Position numbers and translations under genes: made by a program. Below are positions 8,820-17,274 of a stretch of DNA of 64,000 nucleotides, piece by piece (the first letter of the stretch is position 1; each line of letters begins with the position of its first letter). Where the stretch lies: positions 248,001 through 312,000 of the forward strand of contig NZ_JARXHX010000003.1 in NCBI RefSeq assembly GCF_031127835.1, read 5' to 3'. Source of the DNA: Pelagicoccus sp. SDUM812002. GTDB lineage: Bacteria > Verrucomicrobiota > Verrucomicrobiia > Opitutales > Opitutaceae. The notes under the pieces were generated by a model. That model did no database searches. It was not told where the DNA came from and was given only the letters and a program-made list of their open reading frames with translations.

Positions 8820-9244
8820 GCCAACTCTCGACCAAAAGATTTAAAGAATACCTCCGGCAAACGTGTCGGCCGTCCAGTGGTCTTGTCGATTGCTGCCATT
8901 TCAGTCTTCGCCAGCAGCAGCTGCTCATCGCGCTTGTTGTAGCCGCGATAACACAGGTCAAAACGCGTGGGCCGCGGATTCGTGATCGTTATGTCCAAAC
9001 GAAGCGTATCCGGATAGAACGCCTGCCGCGTATACTTCACGCAGAGCTCCGACAAGGTCAGCCCCACGCCTTCGACATTCTTCTCGGTGTAGCCCCAATT
9101 CGCCAGAAACTGCACTCGGCCTTCGTGCAGGTATTCCACAAAAACGTTGTTGGCCACATGGTCACCATAATTGTGATCCGTAATACGGAATGGGATACAG
9201 GTAGTAAAGTCGACTCGATCGAGTGTTTTTATCTCTTGAAACAT
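8816..9244 (-). CDS. hotdog-fold acyl-CoA thioesterase
   Basis: A 142-residue 4HBT/YbgC-like hotdog protein expected to hydrolyse acyl-CoA thioesters. The catalytic helix region reads ITDHNYGDHVANNVFVEYLHEGR, with the Asp and His-Val-x-Asn pattern of the family. The ATG at 9244 is preceded by GGGAGAAT and gives the normal length; an upstream in-frame start at 9295 adds unrelated residues. The substrate is unknown. Confidence 0.75.
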   Translation of the reverse strand: MFQEIKTLDRVDFTTCIPFRITDHNYGDHVANNVFVEYLHEGRVQFLANWGYTEKNVEGVGLTLSELCVKYTRQAFYPDTLRLDITITNPRPTRFDLCYRGYNKRDEQLLLAKTEMAAIDKTTGRPTRLPEVFFKSFGRELA

Positions 9245-9326
9245 AGCAATTCTCCCCAAACACGCCGAAAATTCGCAGAAACTGCAACTAGACAATTCAC
9301 TCGACCTCGCTTACCTCTCTGACGTG

Positions 9327-9608
9327 ATGCCATCTCGCGGACGACACCAAAGCACCTCGAAGGAATGCCAGCACACCATCAAGAAAATCGAGGGTTTGCC
9401 AGGCGTGGTCGGCGTCATCATCGGTCGTTCCTACGGCGGCAAGTCACTCGGCGGCGGTAGTCGAACCGGTAGCGTCAAGATCCAGCGAAAGCAGCCAGGA
9501 GGACTGAAAGCCGTCACCCAAACCGCGAAGGGCCTGCAGGAACTGTTCATCCGAACCGAAAACGACGACAACGACGCGATCATCGAAGACATCGAAAAGC
9601 TCCGCTAG
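9327..9608 (+). CDS. DUF2103-like small protein
   Basis: A 93-residue protein that I recognise only weakly. The segments HTIKKIEGLPGVVGVIIGRS, SRTGSVKIQRKQPGGLKAV and GLQELFIRT recall the DUF2103 family of predicted metal-binding proteins, seen in cyanobacteria and archaea. A glycine-rich stretch (SYGGKSLGGGS) lies in the middle. The ATG at 9327 is preceded directly by a GTG that could also serve. It stands alone between a divergent thioesterase and the convergent cspA. Function unknown. Confidence 0.5.
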   Translation: MPSRGRHQSTSKECQHTIKKIEGLPGVVGVIIGRSYGGKSLGGGSRTGSVKIQRKQPGGLKAVTQTAKGLQELFIRTENDDNDAIIEDIEKLR

Positions 9609-9669
9609 CTCACATCTCGCTTACTCTGCCTCTCCCATAATGCTCTTACGGGAGCGAATTCAATAAGCC

Positions 9670-9702
9670 AAAAAAACGAGAGAAGCTGAAGCTTCTCTCG
9701 TT
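9670..9702 (-). terminator. terminator downstream of cspA
   Basis: Perfect 13-base inverted repeat AACGAGAGAAGCT ... AGCTTCTCTCGTT with a two-base centre (9675-9702). On the minus strand it runs into a T tract (bases 9671-9676), about 90 bases past the cspA stop. Confidence 0.88.
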
Positions 9703-9793
9703 CCTTAGTATTCGAAAATTTAATACTCTCAGAACCCCCAATGGCCGCAAGGCCTTACCGCTAGAGCGGACTGGAATTCTCGAGTCGAAGGTC

Positions 9794-9988
9794 TTAGACC
9801 TTCTGTACTTTAGTGGCGCAAGGGCCCTTACGGCCTTCTCCAATTTCGAATTCAACGGTATCACCTTCATTGAGCGCGTAGCCGTCCGTCTCGGAGTGAT
9901 GTACGAAAAGATCGTCTCCGCCCTCACTCTGCTGAATGAAGCCGTAGCCCTTTTCCTGATCAAACCACTTAATTGTTCCTTTTGACAT
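9794..9988 (-). CDS. cspA: cold-shock domain protein
   Basis: A 64-residue single OB-fold cold-shock protein that binds single-stranded RNA/DNA and melts RNA secondary structure. RNP1 is seen as KGYGFIQQ and RNP2 as DLFVHHSE, preceded by GTIKWFDQE. The ATG at 9988 gives the canonical MSKGTIKWF start; the frame is open upstream, but that part is a leader. The ~235-base region upstream to the divergent rhomboid gene can hold a long leader, usual for cold-regulated csp mRNAs. Confidence 0.95.
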   Translation of the reverse strand: MSKGTIKWFDQEKGYGFIQQSEGGDDLFVHHSETDGYALNEGDTVEFEIGEGRKGPCATKVQKV

Positions 9989-10226
9989 ATATATTTTTTT
10001 GTATTCTCGCGTCGTCGGCCACCCAGAGTGCTTCCTGAGGACCGCGACCCGCAGCGGCACCGTAGACGCAGCCGAGCGTTTGTCTAAGCAATTCTCGAAT
10101 AATCGCGTTTTCAGCCTAGTTTCGCTACGATTTCGTTGAAATAGCAGGAGCTTTAGCTTCCTCCCACCACCCATGCGCAGCCTCTTTGGGAAGAGCTCTT
10201 CCCGAATCGACTATTTCCGACTTTAA

Positions 10227-11084
10227 ATGTTCGTCCGATTCGAACATTCCCAAAGCATCAAACGCCTACTCAAAGAATCTCCCGCCGTCGTCGCCCTTCT
10301 CGCTGCCAACATCCTATTGTTTGCGCTCAAGTGGCTGCTCGCTCCTGCCACCGCACCAGGCGAACCCCTTGTCGACAATCCGCTCGATGTCCTGCTCGCC
10401 TTGCACTTCCCATACTCGCCGGACTTCCATATTTGGCAATTTCTGAGCCACATGTTCATGCACGGAAACGAGACGCACATCCTGTTCAACATGTTCGGCG
10501 TATTCACGTTCGGTAGTTTACTCGAACAGGTCTGGGGCACGAAGCGCTTCGTCGTGTTCTATCTCGTAGCCGGCCTTGGAGCGAGCTTGATCTATACCGG
10601 ACTCAACGTCTACGAGTTCGGCACTTACATCGATTTCTTGGGGACCTACAACGTCTCCACCGAATCCATACAGAGTTTCTTAGCCACCCGCGTGCCCAAT
10701 AGCGAACTAGCTTCGCGACTCTCCATCGAGGAACTTGTCACCTTCTACGGGATCTACAACGGCAGCATGCTTGGTGCGTCCGGCGCCCTCTACGGCATCT
10801 TAGTCGCTTTCGCGGTGCTCTTTCCTAACGGGAAGATTATGCTCATCTTTCTCCCTGTCCCCATTAAGGCCAAATATTTCGTACCAGCCATCGTCGGGTT
10901 CGACCTTTTCTCAGAACTCACCGGTTTCAGCATCTTCGGCGGAGGCATTGCCCACACTGCCCATATTGGCGGTGCTCTCATAGGCTTCATCCTCATGATG
11001 TACTGGAAGAAGGATCTTCCCGATGCCAGTCACTTCATCGAACCTGACGAGAACGAAGAGGAAGATCCGCACCTCGGACGTTAA
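10227..11084 (+). CDS. rhomboid-family protein with inserted loop
   Basis: A 285-residue rhomboid. It has HMFMHGNETHILFNMFGVFTFG (helix 2 His and Asn), the serine motif GASGALYGIL near residue 189 and the histidine in AHTAHIGGALIG near residue 248, so the catalytic dyad is intact. About 50 residues between the third and fourth hydrophobic segments (positions ~120-170) form an insertion absent from the 8127-8819 paralogue. The C-terminus ends in an acidic tail (EPDENEEEDP). Substrates unknown. Confidence 0.9.
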   Translation: MFVRFEHSQSIKRLLKESPAVVALLAANILLFALKWLLAPATAPGEPLVDNPLDVLLALHFPYSPDFHIWQFLSHMFMHGNETHILFNMFGVFTFGSLLEQVWGTKRFVVFYLVAGLGASLIYTGLNVYEFGTYIDFLGTYNVSTESIQSFLATRVPNSELASRLSIEELVTFYGIYNGSMLGASGALYGILVAFAVLFPNGKIMLIFLPVPIKAKYFVPAIVGFDLFSELTGFSIFGGGIAHTAHIGGALIGFILMMYWKKDLPDASHFIEPDENEEEDPHLGR

Positions 11085-11098
11085 ACTTCGCTCTCAGC

Positions 11099-12421
11099 TC
11101 AGAAGATTCGCCTAAGCGAGAGGTGGGCACTGGAGCTATTTTGGAATTGTCCGAAGAAGGTCGGCTCATCGCCTCCAAATAGATTTGCCCCCACGTCCCA
11201 TTGCCATGCGTCGCTCGCTTTCCAGCTAGCGCTCAAACGGAAGTAGTTATCTTTCTGAGACGGGCTGTGGAACGCAAAACCGTTCAACGTAAGCGTTTGC
11301 TGCCATAACTGCTTTCTAAGGCGGAGGGTAAACAATTCGCGGTCACGATCTCCCAGTCCCCCGGCAGCTCCAACATCACGCGTGCGCTCAACATAGTACT
11401 GCACGCTAGCTGTCAGCTCCTTGCCGATCTCTTGCTCGTATCCTAGTAATAGCCTCAACTCGCTATTTCGCGTCATTACTTCCGTTCCCGTCGGGTCTGA
11501 TTTGCTGTCGTAGCTGCCAAACTCCGCGCTCACGATCCCTCTTCCTAAAGGTCCGCGAGCCGATCCTCCAAACACATTCAAAGAAGGAAAGGTCGACAAC
11601 CCAAGCGACTGATCGAATCCAGCTGGGCTTTTCCAGTACCCAAGGTATCCATACGCTGCCAACTCGTACCGCCCCTGCAAGCGGCTAGCTCGCAGGTGCA
11701 GCTCATTCGCTTCAAAGGCATCGCCCGGAGACGCCACTTCGATCGGCTGGGCTTTCGCTGTAATCCGGCCCGACATAGAATCCCAAAAGGTTAAGCGGTC
11801 TCCATCGATGAATCGATCCGACTCGAATCGCGGGGAATAAATCACTTCCAAGTCAGCGATGTCGTTGAAGTACGCTAGCCGAACTGAGTCTTGGGGTGCC
11901 TTCAAATACTCCAAGTCACGACCGAGGAGAAACGAGTTCCAATCTTTGGCGAAGAGATCGTTGATGAAAACCAAGTCCCCGACTCCCCAAGTCGCAACCT
12001 GTCTTCCCAGTTTCACATCCACGTCGCGAAGCGGCGAAAACGAAAGACTCAGGGCCCTCATATCTACTGGCCCTCTGCCGCTTTCCCAGTCGAAACTATG
12101 CTCGCTGGTCGTACCGTCCGCCAGGAAATCGACACTCGCCTCAATCAAGGCGGCTCCCACTTCCCTTTCGGTCTTCAGCTGCACTCTAGCCTCGCCAAGG
12201 CTCTCATCGCCGTATCCGGGAGCGTAGCTTAGCCGAATACCCCCTCTAAGCTCCGCAAATCCAGAGACCTCGTCCCAAAAGCTGTCTGTCGTTACCTGCA
12301 CCTGCGGAGTGGACAGCGGCGACCCTCCCAAACCTCCCGGCAAGGCTGGTGGCTCGGCGGCCACAACAGCAGCTAAAGTGCACAAGGACGAGGTGACTAG
12401 AAATCTTTTGAACCGCTTCAT
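11099..12421 (-). CDS. outer-membrane beta-barrel protein of an RND operon
   Basis: A 440-residue protein with an N-terminal signal peptide (cut near VVAAEP), then alternating amphipathic strands and a C-terminal aromatic residue (ends LRRIF), the usual outer-membrane barrel signal. The order barrel / LolA-like / MMPL-RND resembles operons where the barrel is called DUF1302 or an alginate-export-like porin. The segment LGRQVATWGVGDLVFINDLF supports that reading. It is the last gene of the operon starting at 16064. The transported substrate cannot be deduced. Confidence 0.7.
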   Translation of the reverse strand: MKRFKRFLVTSSLCTLAAVVAAEPPALPGGLGGSPLSTPQVQVTTDSFWDEVSGFAELRGGIRLSYAPGYGDESLGEARVQLKTEREVGAALIEASVDFLADGTTSEHSFDWESGRGPVDMRALSLSFSPLRDVDVKLGRQVATWGVGDLVFINDLFAKDWNSFLLGRDLEYLKAPQDSVRLAYFNDIADLEVIYSPRFESDRFIDGDRLTFWDSMSGRITAKAQPIEVASPGDAFEANELHLRASRLQGRYELAAYGYLGYWKSPAGFDQSLGLSTFPSLNVFGGSARGPLGRGIVSAEFGSYDSKSDPTGTEVMTRNSELRLLLGYEQEIGKELTASVQYYVERTRDVGAAGGLGDRDRELFTLRLRKQLWQQTLTLNGFAFHSPSQKDNYFRLSASWKASDAWQWDVGANLFGGDEPTFFGQFQNSSSAHLSLRRIF

Positions 12422-12434
12422 CTCCCTAGTCTTC

Positions 12435-13223
12435 CTACTTCAACTGGCGACGCGGTGGATTCCTCAAGCTTCGCTCGTCGAAGAGTCCATCCTCCAGACC
12501 GATGCCGTATTCGATCTCCCTGTTCGTGACTGTGGTGTACCCACCAATCCTGTTATCTGTCATACGTCCCTTGACGACGGTGTAGTATCCGTCGATCTGC
12601 TGCACGTCGAGAGCTTCGTAGGTACGGTAAACTTCACCTTGCTCGTCACCGTACTCTATCTTCACCGCCAAGAAGGTACCCTTGTGGATCCAAGATCTAT
12701 ATGAGGCGAACTCGGCCAATTTAGAATCTCTCGGAGTCGACTTCAAAACGTAGTAATCTACAGTTTCTTCGACTAACTCATGGGTATCCATGCTTTCATG
12801 ACGTCCCGAAACATCTTCGTAGAAATAGTGGGCTCCCACAAAACTCGTACGCTCGTCAGAAGCCGCGATTCGCTTCACCAGATCGAGTGCAGGCAAGTAT
12901 AGCCAACGCTCGTCATCTCCGTCGGCTCGCTTCCAAACGAGAAACGTGGTACCTTTCACGTCCGATGGACGCTCGAAGTAGACGAAGAATTTTTGATCCC
13001 CAGATTCATCGTCATTGTTTCGACGTAAGATCGTGAGCTCGCGTTGACGTTCCCGCCCTTGAGCATCCGTGATGGTCATGCTCAGCTTCGCCTTGCCATC
13101 TTTTCCTTGGTAGTAGGCAGCCTTACTGGCGTTGCTCACGATCTCATCTACATCGATCGCCGAAGCGGATACTACTAGAAAAGCTAGGGTCACGATTGCT
13201 AAAGATTTCATTCTGTTGTTCAT
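12435..13223 (-). CDS. LolA-like outer-membrane lipoprotein-sorting protein
   Basis: A 262-residue periplasmic protein with a signal peptide (VVSASA cleavage region). Its LolA-like fold is visible in the segments KLSMTITDAQGRERQRELTI, FERPSDVKGTTFLVWKRADG, RWLYLPALDLVKRIAASDERTSFVG and the C-terminal GYTTVTNREIEYGIGL. Proteins of this type sit next to MMPL/RND transporters and probably carry a lipid or lipophilic cargo, not classic lipoproteins. Located between the barrel and RND genes with short gaps. Confidence 0.82.
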   Translation of the reverse strand: MNNRMKSLAIVTLAFLVVSASAIDVDEIVSNASKAAYYQGKDGKAKLSMTITDAQGRERQRELTILRRNNDDESGDQKFFVYFERPSDVKGTTFLVWKRADGDDERWLYLPALDLVKRIAASDERTSFVGAHYFYEDVSGRHESMDTHELVEETVDYYVLKSTPRDSKLAEFASYRSWIHKGTFLAVKIEYGDEQGEVYRTYEALDVQQIDGYYTVVKGRMTDNRIGGYTTVTNREIEYGIGLEDGLFDERSLRNPPRRQLK

Positions 13224-13249
13224 AATAATTCCTTCCTAAATTGACTTAC

Positions 13250-15856
13250 CTATTCCTTCCCGAGAGCTGGGATCAGCCGTATCAAGGCGGGAAGCAGTAA
13301 CAACGTTGTCAGTCCTGCAAGTACGAGTATCGAAGAGATCAATACACCGACCGTTTGGTAGGGAACCAAAGGAGCTAACAGCAAGGGCGAGAAGCCCAGG
13401 CCAATAACAATTATATTTCTGGCGATCGCACGTGCTGGTTCAGCAAAAGCTTCGTCCATTGCATCCTTCCAGTTACCTGCCTTGGCATAAGCTTCCCTGG
13501 AGCGAGCGATAAAATGGATCGCGTAATCGACCGCCAGACCAAGGCTTAGGGAGGATAGGACCGCGACTGGCATATCATACGCTTTTCCGACCCAGCCGAG
13601 CATGCCATAGATAACTGTGATGGTAACCGCCAATGGAATCATGGAAAGCAAGCCCCACCAGAAAGAGCGGAACAACAGTATCATCAGAACCAATACAGTT
13701 ACAAAGCTTCCGAGGAACGCCTTCATCATTCCGGCTACCATTTGTTCCTGCCAGATTACGTTGATATAAGTTAAGCCAAACCATTCTGCCCTCGCACTGG
13801 CACTGAGTTCCGAATCTGCTAGGTATGTATTTACATTCTGGAGCAAGTTGCTCATATCGACATTGTCTCCACTCTTCAACTGTATCCACAAAACCGTCTT
13901 GCGGTAATCCGGTGTGACGAAATGCCAAAGATCTCGGGGACGATGGCTGCTTTCGTAAGTCATCAAACTCTGCGCCACCGCATTCGAGGAATCCGGAATT
14001 CGGTAGCGTAGCTCGTCTCCTTCGAAAAGCTCGCGATGAAGTGTCTTAACGATCTCCGGCAAGCCTAAGACCTTCCCTACGTGCTCGTTCTGCAAAATGA
14101 ACGCTTCCAAGGCTTCGATTTCGACCAAGGCTTCCGGTGTTTTGAAAAACGCACCGGCCGCCCAGTGGCTTTCAAGAGCGAGGTTTACCTTTTCCCATGC
14201 GTCCCACTCATTGTCGCTCTCAACTTTTTCCTGAGCATCTAGGACCCAATCCTGCAGTGTGAGGAAACGATTCTCATCGAAAGTACCGTAGTCGATCTCG
14301 TCGAGACGCTGTGACAGCGCCGTACGCGAGGGTTCCGGCAGGTCCTTCGCTGCGTCCAGAACGGGAAGTGTAAAACTCTCCCGTTCCAAGCCTGGGGCCT
14401 CAAAGGCTAGATAGGCCATGTAGGTCCCCGCCAGACGCTCGTTCATCTCCGTATCCGCTACCCGGATCTCGTGGTCCTCTTCAAACCACTTAACCGGGTT
14501 ATCGTTTATAACGATGCGCGTCACACCGACTATAGAGAAGGCCAGCAGGCCGACCGCCATTAACACCACCAATTTTGCCCGTCCGAAGGAGAATCTTCCC
14601 CCTACCCTCAAAAGGATAGCCATCCAGCTTTTTTCTTGTCCCGACTTGGCATCGGCCGATCCGAATCCGTCGAGCGAGGACTCTGGCAGCAGCATGATGT
14701 AGGCGGGAATCAGCAAAACGGTGAACAACCAGGCAAAAAGCGTACCGATCGCTACGAATATACCAAACACCTGAACTGGAGGAATCGGAGTCAAAGCTAG
14801 CGAGGCGAAACCGACGCTCGTGGTGATCGACGTAAAGAGCATCGGACTCCACAACTCGCTGAGAACTCCGCGAATTGCAGTTTTTCTGTCACGAGTAATT
14901 GGATACTTATCAAAGAAGTCCGACAAGATGTGCACCGCATCCAAAACCGCGATCGGCATGATGAAGATAGGGATCATCGAACTCATGATGTGAATCGTAT
15001 TGCCGGTCACGACCAACAGTCCCATTGCAACCACCACCGCCAAGATAGCTACGATCATGGGAGACACGACCAGTTTCAGGTTTCCGAAAAACAGCCACAT
15101 AAGGACAAAGATCAGCGCCATTGCCGCCGGTGCCGAGATCGCCATCTGGACGAACATCTCCTTGCCGAACTGGTCCTGAGCCACCGGTAGACCCGCAATG
15201 TAATAGCGATCCTCGCCTCCGAAGCCGGCAATTACAGCCCGCAATTCGTTGGCTACCTTGAAACTGGCACTCTTCTCGGTCAGCGGAAAATAAAGGGCCA
15301 AAGCCTTTTCGTCATCCGAGACCATCGAACTCGCGAACATCGGAAGATTCGACGCCGTACGAGCAATGGCCAAGGCGGCTTCCTCCGTCTCGGGAGGCTC
15401 GGGCATCATCCAGCGAAAGCTGACCACTCCTAACCCTGCCTGCTCGATGGCGTCGACAGTCGATGGAGCGATGATGTCAGCTCTAACCACGCCCGACACA
15501 CCGTCACCATTTTCCCAATACATCTGCTCCGCCGCTTCTACTAAGTCGAATACGTCATGCAGCGTTCTCGGATTGAAAACTCCATTCGCCTCCTGGTCCG
15601 CAGTAACCCCCACCACTAACATGTCTTTGAGACCGAACTCTAACTTCAAGCGATTGTGGGTCACACGAGCGGGTTCATCTGCCGGCAACATATTCTCCGG
15701 ATCTGTATCGACTTTGGCAGCATGAAGACCCAACGCCTTCTCCGGATACACCGTCGGCCAAATAACGAGCCCTAGCAGCAACCCCGCGACTAACACGGAA
15801 ACGGTGAAAACCGTTTTAGAACGCTCCAAGGCGAGATTGAGAAAAAGAGACTTCAT
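13250..15856 (-). CDS. MMPL/RND-superfamily exporter
   Basis: An 868-residue inner-membrane transporter with two symmetrical halves, each having one leading helix, a large periplasmic domain and a cluster of hydrophobic helices. The first cluster spans about residues 230-390, the second about 705-865. Conserved MMPL features include MPIAVLDAVHILSDFFDKY and the second-half equivalent LSLGLAVDYAIHFIARSREA. The gene follows DUF2892 by 3 bases and leads into the LolA-like and barrel genes, so this is probably a trans-envelope lipid or hydrophobe export route. Proton-driven by family analogy. Confidence 0.88.
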   Translation of the reverse strand: MKSLFLNLALERSKTVFTVSVLVAGLLLGLVIWPTVYPEKALGLHAAKVDTDPENMLPADEPARVTHNRLKLEFGLKDMLVVGVTADQEANGVFNPRTLHDVFDLVEAAEQMYWENGDGVSGVVRADIIAPSTVDAIEQAGLGVVSFRWMMPEPPETEEAALAIARTASNLPMFASSMVSDDEKALALYFPLTEKSASFKVANELRAVIAGFGGEDRYYIAGLPVAQDQFGKEMFVQMAISAPAAMALIFVLMWLFFGNLKLVVSPMIVAILAVVVAMGLLVVTGNTIHIMSSMIPIFIMPIAVLDAVHILSDFFDKYPITRDRKTAIRGVLSELWSPMLFTSITTSVGFASLALTPIPPVQVFGIFVAIGTLFAWLFTVLLIPAYIMLLPESSLDGFGSADAKSGQEKSWMAILLRVGGRFSFGRAKLVVLMAVGLLAFSIVGVTRIVINDNPVKWFEEDHEIRVADTEMNERLAGTYMAYLAFEAPGLERESFTLPVLDAAKDLPEPSRTALSQRLDEIDYGTFDENRFLTLQDWVLDAQEKVESDNEWDAWEKVNLALESHWAAGAFFKTPEALVEIEALEAFILQNEHVGKVLGLPEIVKTLHRELFEGDELRYRIPDSSNAVAQSLMTYESSHRPRDLWHFVTPDYRKTVLWIQLKSGDNVDMSNLLQNVNTYLADSELSASARAEWFGLTYINVIWQEQMVAGMMKAFLGSFVTVLVLMILLFRSFWWGLLSMIPLAVTITVIYGMLGWVGKAYDMPVAVLSSLSLGLAVDYAIHFIARSREAYAKAGNWKDAMDEAFAEPARAIARNIIVIGLGFSPLLLAPLVPYQTVGVLISSILVLAGLTTLLLLPALIRLIPALGKE

Positions 15857-15860
15857 CAGA

Positions 15861-16064
15861 TCACTTGAAAGCGCAGCCGCTTTTAACCCCCACCTTCTTT
15901 AGAAGCATTGCTAAAGGGCAAAATCGCGTGAAGGCAGCTTGAAACATGTTCAGTCCCACAAAGGCCGGCAGGATAAACCATAAGGGGTCCAGCCAAACTC
16001 CCAACGCAACCCCCGCAAGGATCAGCGTACCTGCAAATGCGATAACAATCCGGTCGATATTCAT
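15861..16064 (-). CDS. DUF2892 membrane protein
   Basis: A 67-residue inner-membrane protein with two hydrophobic helices (about 6-22 and 28-46) and Cys residues near positions 50 and 64 (FCPLAML, SGCAFK). It matches the DUF2892 half of YgaP-type proteins; in E. coli this domain is fused to a sulfur-transferring rhodanese, which is missing here. First gene of the RND operon and divergent from a BigR/SqrR-like regulator, which supports a link to sulfur or redox signals. Confidence 0.8.
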   Translation of the reverse strand: MNIDRIVIAFAGTLILAGVALGVWLDPLWFILPAFVGLNMFQAAFTRFCPLAMLLKKVGVKSGCAFK

Positions 16065-16078
16065 GAGACCTTACTAAT

Positions 16079-16122
16079 TTAGATTTTTCTAATATTACAA
16101 GCTTTATTTTAGCGTTCTCTAA
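16079..16122. promoter_or_regulatory. twin operator-like repeats between DUF2892 and arsR-type gene
   Basis: Two copies of the dyad TTAG-N6-CTAA, at 16079-16092 and 16109-16122, each continued by TATT. Their centres are 30 bases apart, about three helical turns, within a very AT-rich divergent promoter region. This geometry fits a dimeric winged-helix repressor such as the adjacent ArsR-family protein. Confidence 0.6.
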
Positions 16123-16174
16123 TATTTACTTGCAACCGTCGGACGGCAACCTAAGTCAAGTGTCTCAAGAAATC

Positions 16175-16468
16175 ATGCCATCAGATAAAGAAATAGCCTC
16201 GCTTATGCGGGCAGTAGGCACGCTAAAGGCGATGGCCAATCCCAAGCGTCTGGCAATTCTCTGCCGCTTGGGTGAAGGTGAAGTCAGCGTGAACGACCTC
16301 AGCGTCGAAGTTGATTTAAGCCAGTCAGCGCTCTCCCAGCACCTGGCGAAACTGCGCGATCTCGCACTCGTATCCACTCGCCGCGAGCAGCAAACAATCT
16401 ACTACCATCTCGACTCCCCCGAGATCGCCACTCTAATCGCTACTCTCCGCAAGCTGTATTGCGAGTAG
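16175..16468 (+). CDS. ArsR-family repressor, BigR/SqrR-like
   Basis: A winged-helix repressor of about 97 residues. The recognition region reads SQSALSQHLAKLRDLALVST, then the wing RREQQTIYYHLDSPE. It has cysteines in LAILCRLGEG and at the C-terminus RKLYCE, the two positions used for persulfide/thiol sensing in BigR, SqrR and YgaV. No metal-binding ELCVCDL motif is present. The ATG at 16175 fits the family length; a TTG at 16130 would add 15 residues and would put the start right beside the second operator repeat. Divergent from a DUF2892-led transport operon that it probably controls. Confidence 0.78.
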   Translation: MPSDKEIASLMRAVGTLKAMANPKRLAILCRLGEGEVSVNDLSVEVDLSQSALSQHLAKLRDLALVSTRREQQTIYYHLDSPEIATLIATLRKLYCE

Positions 16469-16546
16469 CCGCCCGCATCGCGGAACCTCAGCCGGCAAAC
16501 CTTGGAACCATCGCCCGCTGACATAGTATCGAGTTCCGAACTAAGC

Positions 16547-16582
16547 ACAAAAAAGACTCCGCCCTACTAGGTACGGAGTCTT
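16547..16582 (-). terminator. terminator after RRM protein
   Basis: Hairpin with arms AAGACTCCG (16553-16561) and CGGAGTCTT (16574-16582), followed on the minus strand by a run of T residues. It lies 30 bases past the RRM gene stop. Confidence 0.88.
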
Positions 16583-16611
16583 CGAAAGTCTTTTTAGCGT
16601 AAGCTCAGAGC

Positions 16612-17019
16612 TTAGCGACCACGGCTGTATCCGCCGCCACCGCCACGACGATCGCCACCGCGACCTCCGCCACCGTATCCGCCGCCACCGTTGCCACCAC
16701 GGCCACCGCCGCCGTAACCGCCGCCGCCACCATGGCCACGACCGCCGCCGCCGAAACCGCCGCCACCGCTACGAGGAGCGCGTGGAGTTGCTTCGCGAAC
16801 AGAAAGCTCACGGCCCGCGATATCGCGGCCATTGAGACCTTCGATCGCTGCGTTCGCTTCTTCAGCGTTGTCCATTGTCACGAACGCGAAACCGCGCGAA
16901 CGTCCAGTCTCACGATCAGTGATGATCTTGAGCTGTGAGACTGCACCGAATTCTTCGAATGCGTCTTGTAAATCGCCTTCAGAGGCGTCGAAGGAGATGT
17001 TTCCAACGTATATTTCCAT
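16612..17019 (-). CDS. RRM RNA-binding protein with glycine-rich tail
   Basis: A 135-residue protein with one RNA-recognition motif (residues 1-78): RNP2 is IYVGNI and RNP1 is RGFAFVTM. From residue 85 it is almost entirely Gly, Arg and Tyr (GGGG-R/Y repeats), a low-complexity tail that often binds RNA or drives condensation. Bacterial members are known from cyanobacteria and PVC bacteria and are often cold-induced. About 250 bases of leader separate it from the next gene, with no frame of its own. Confidence 0.92.
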   Translation of the reverse strand: MEIYVGNISFDASEGDLQDAFEEFGAVSQLKIITDRETGRSRGFAFVTMDNAEEANAAIEGLNGRDIAGRELSVREATPRAPRSGGGGFGGGGRGHGGGGGYGGGGRGGNGGGGYGGGGRGGDRRGGGGGYSRGR

Positions 17020-17274
17020 AACTTATATTTTGAGCATCACTGTATTCGAAAAAAAAGGGTAATTCGAACAGCGACGCCAAACCGGAAAAACACCTCGGAA
17101 TCCCTTAAACCAAACGGGATCCCATAAACAAAGACTGTGACAACGACGATTAACTGACTAACAGCGAGCTAATTCGCACGTCGCCTCATTCTTTTCACAA
17201 AATACCCTTACTGCTCTGCGGGATGACCGTTAGATCGAGCGCCTTTCAGGCAACATCGAACCTGCTGCCCGAGG

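Noticed and set aside
16639-16790. CRISPR or satellite repeat in the Gly-rich RRM tail
   Set aside because: The repeats are short GGN codon runs within a coding frame, without spacers.
16605-16832. Ala/Val-rich open frame overlapping the RRM gene tail
   Set aside because: A frame-shifted reading of the Gly-rich repeat codons; composition follows from GGN repeats.
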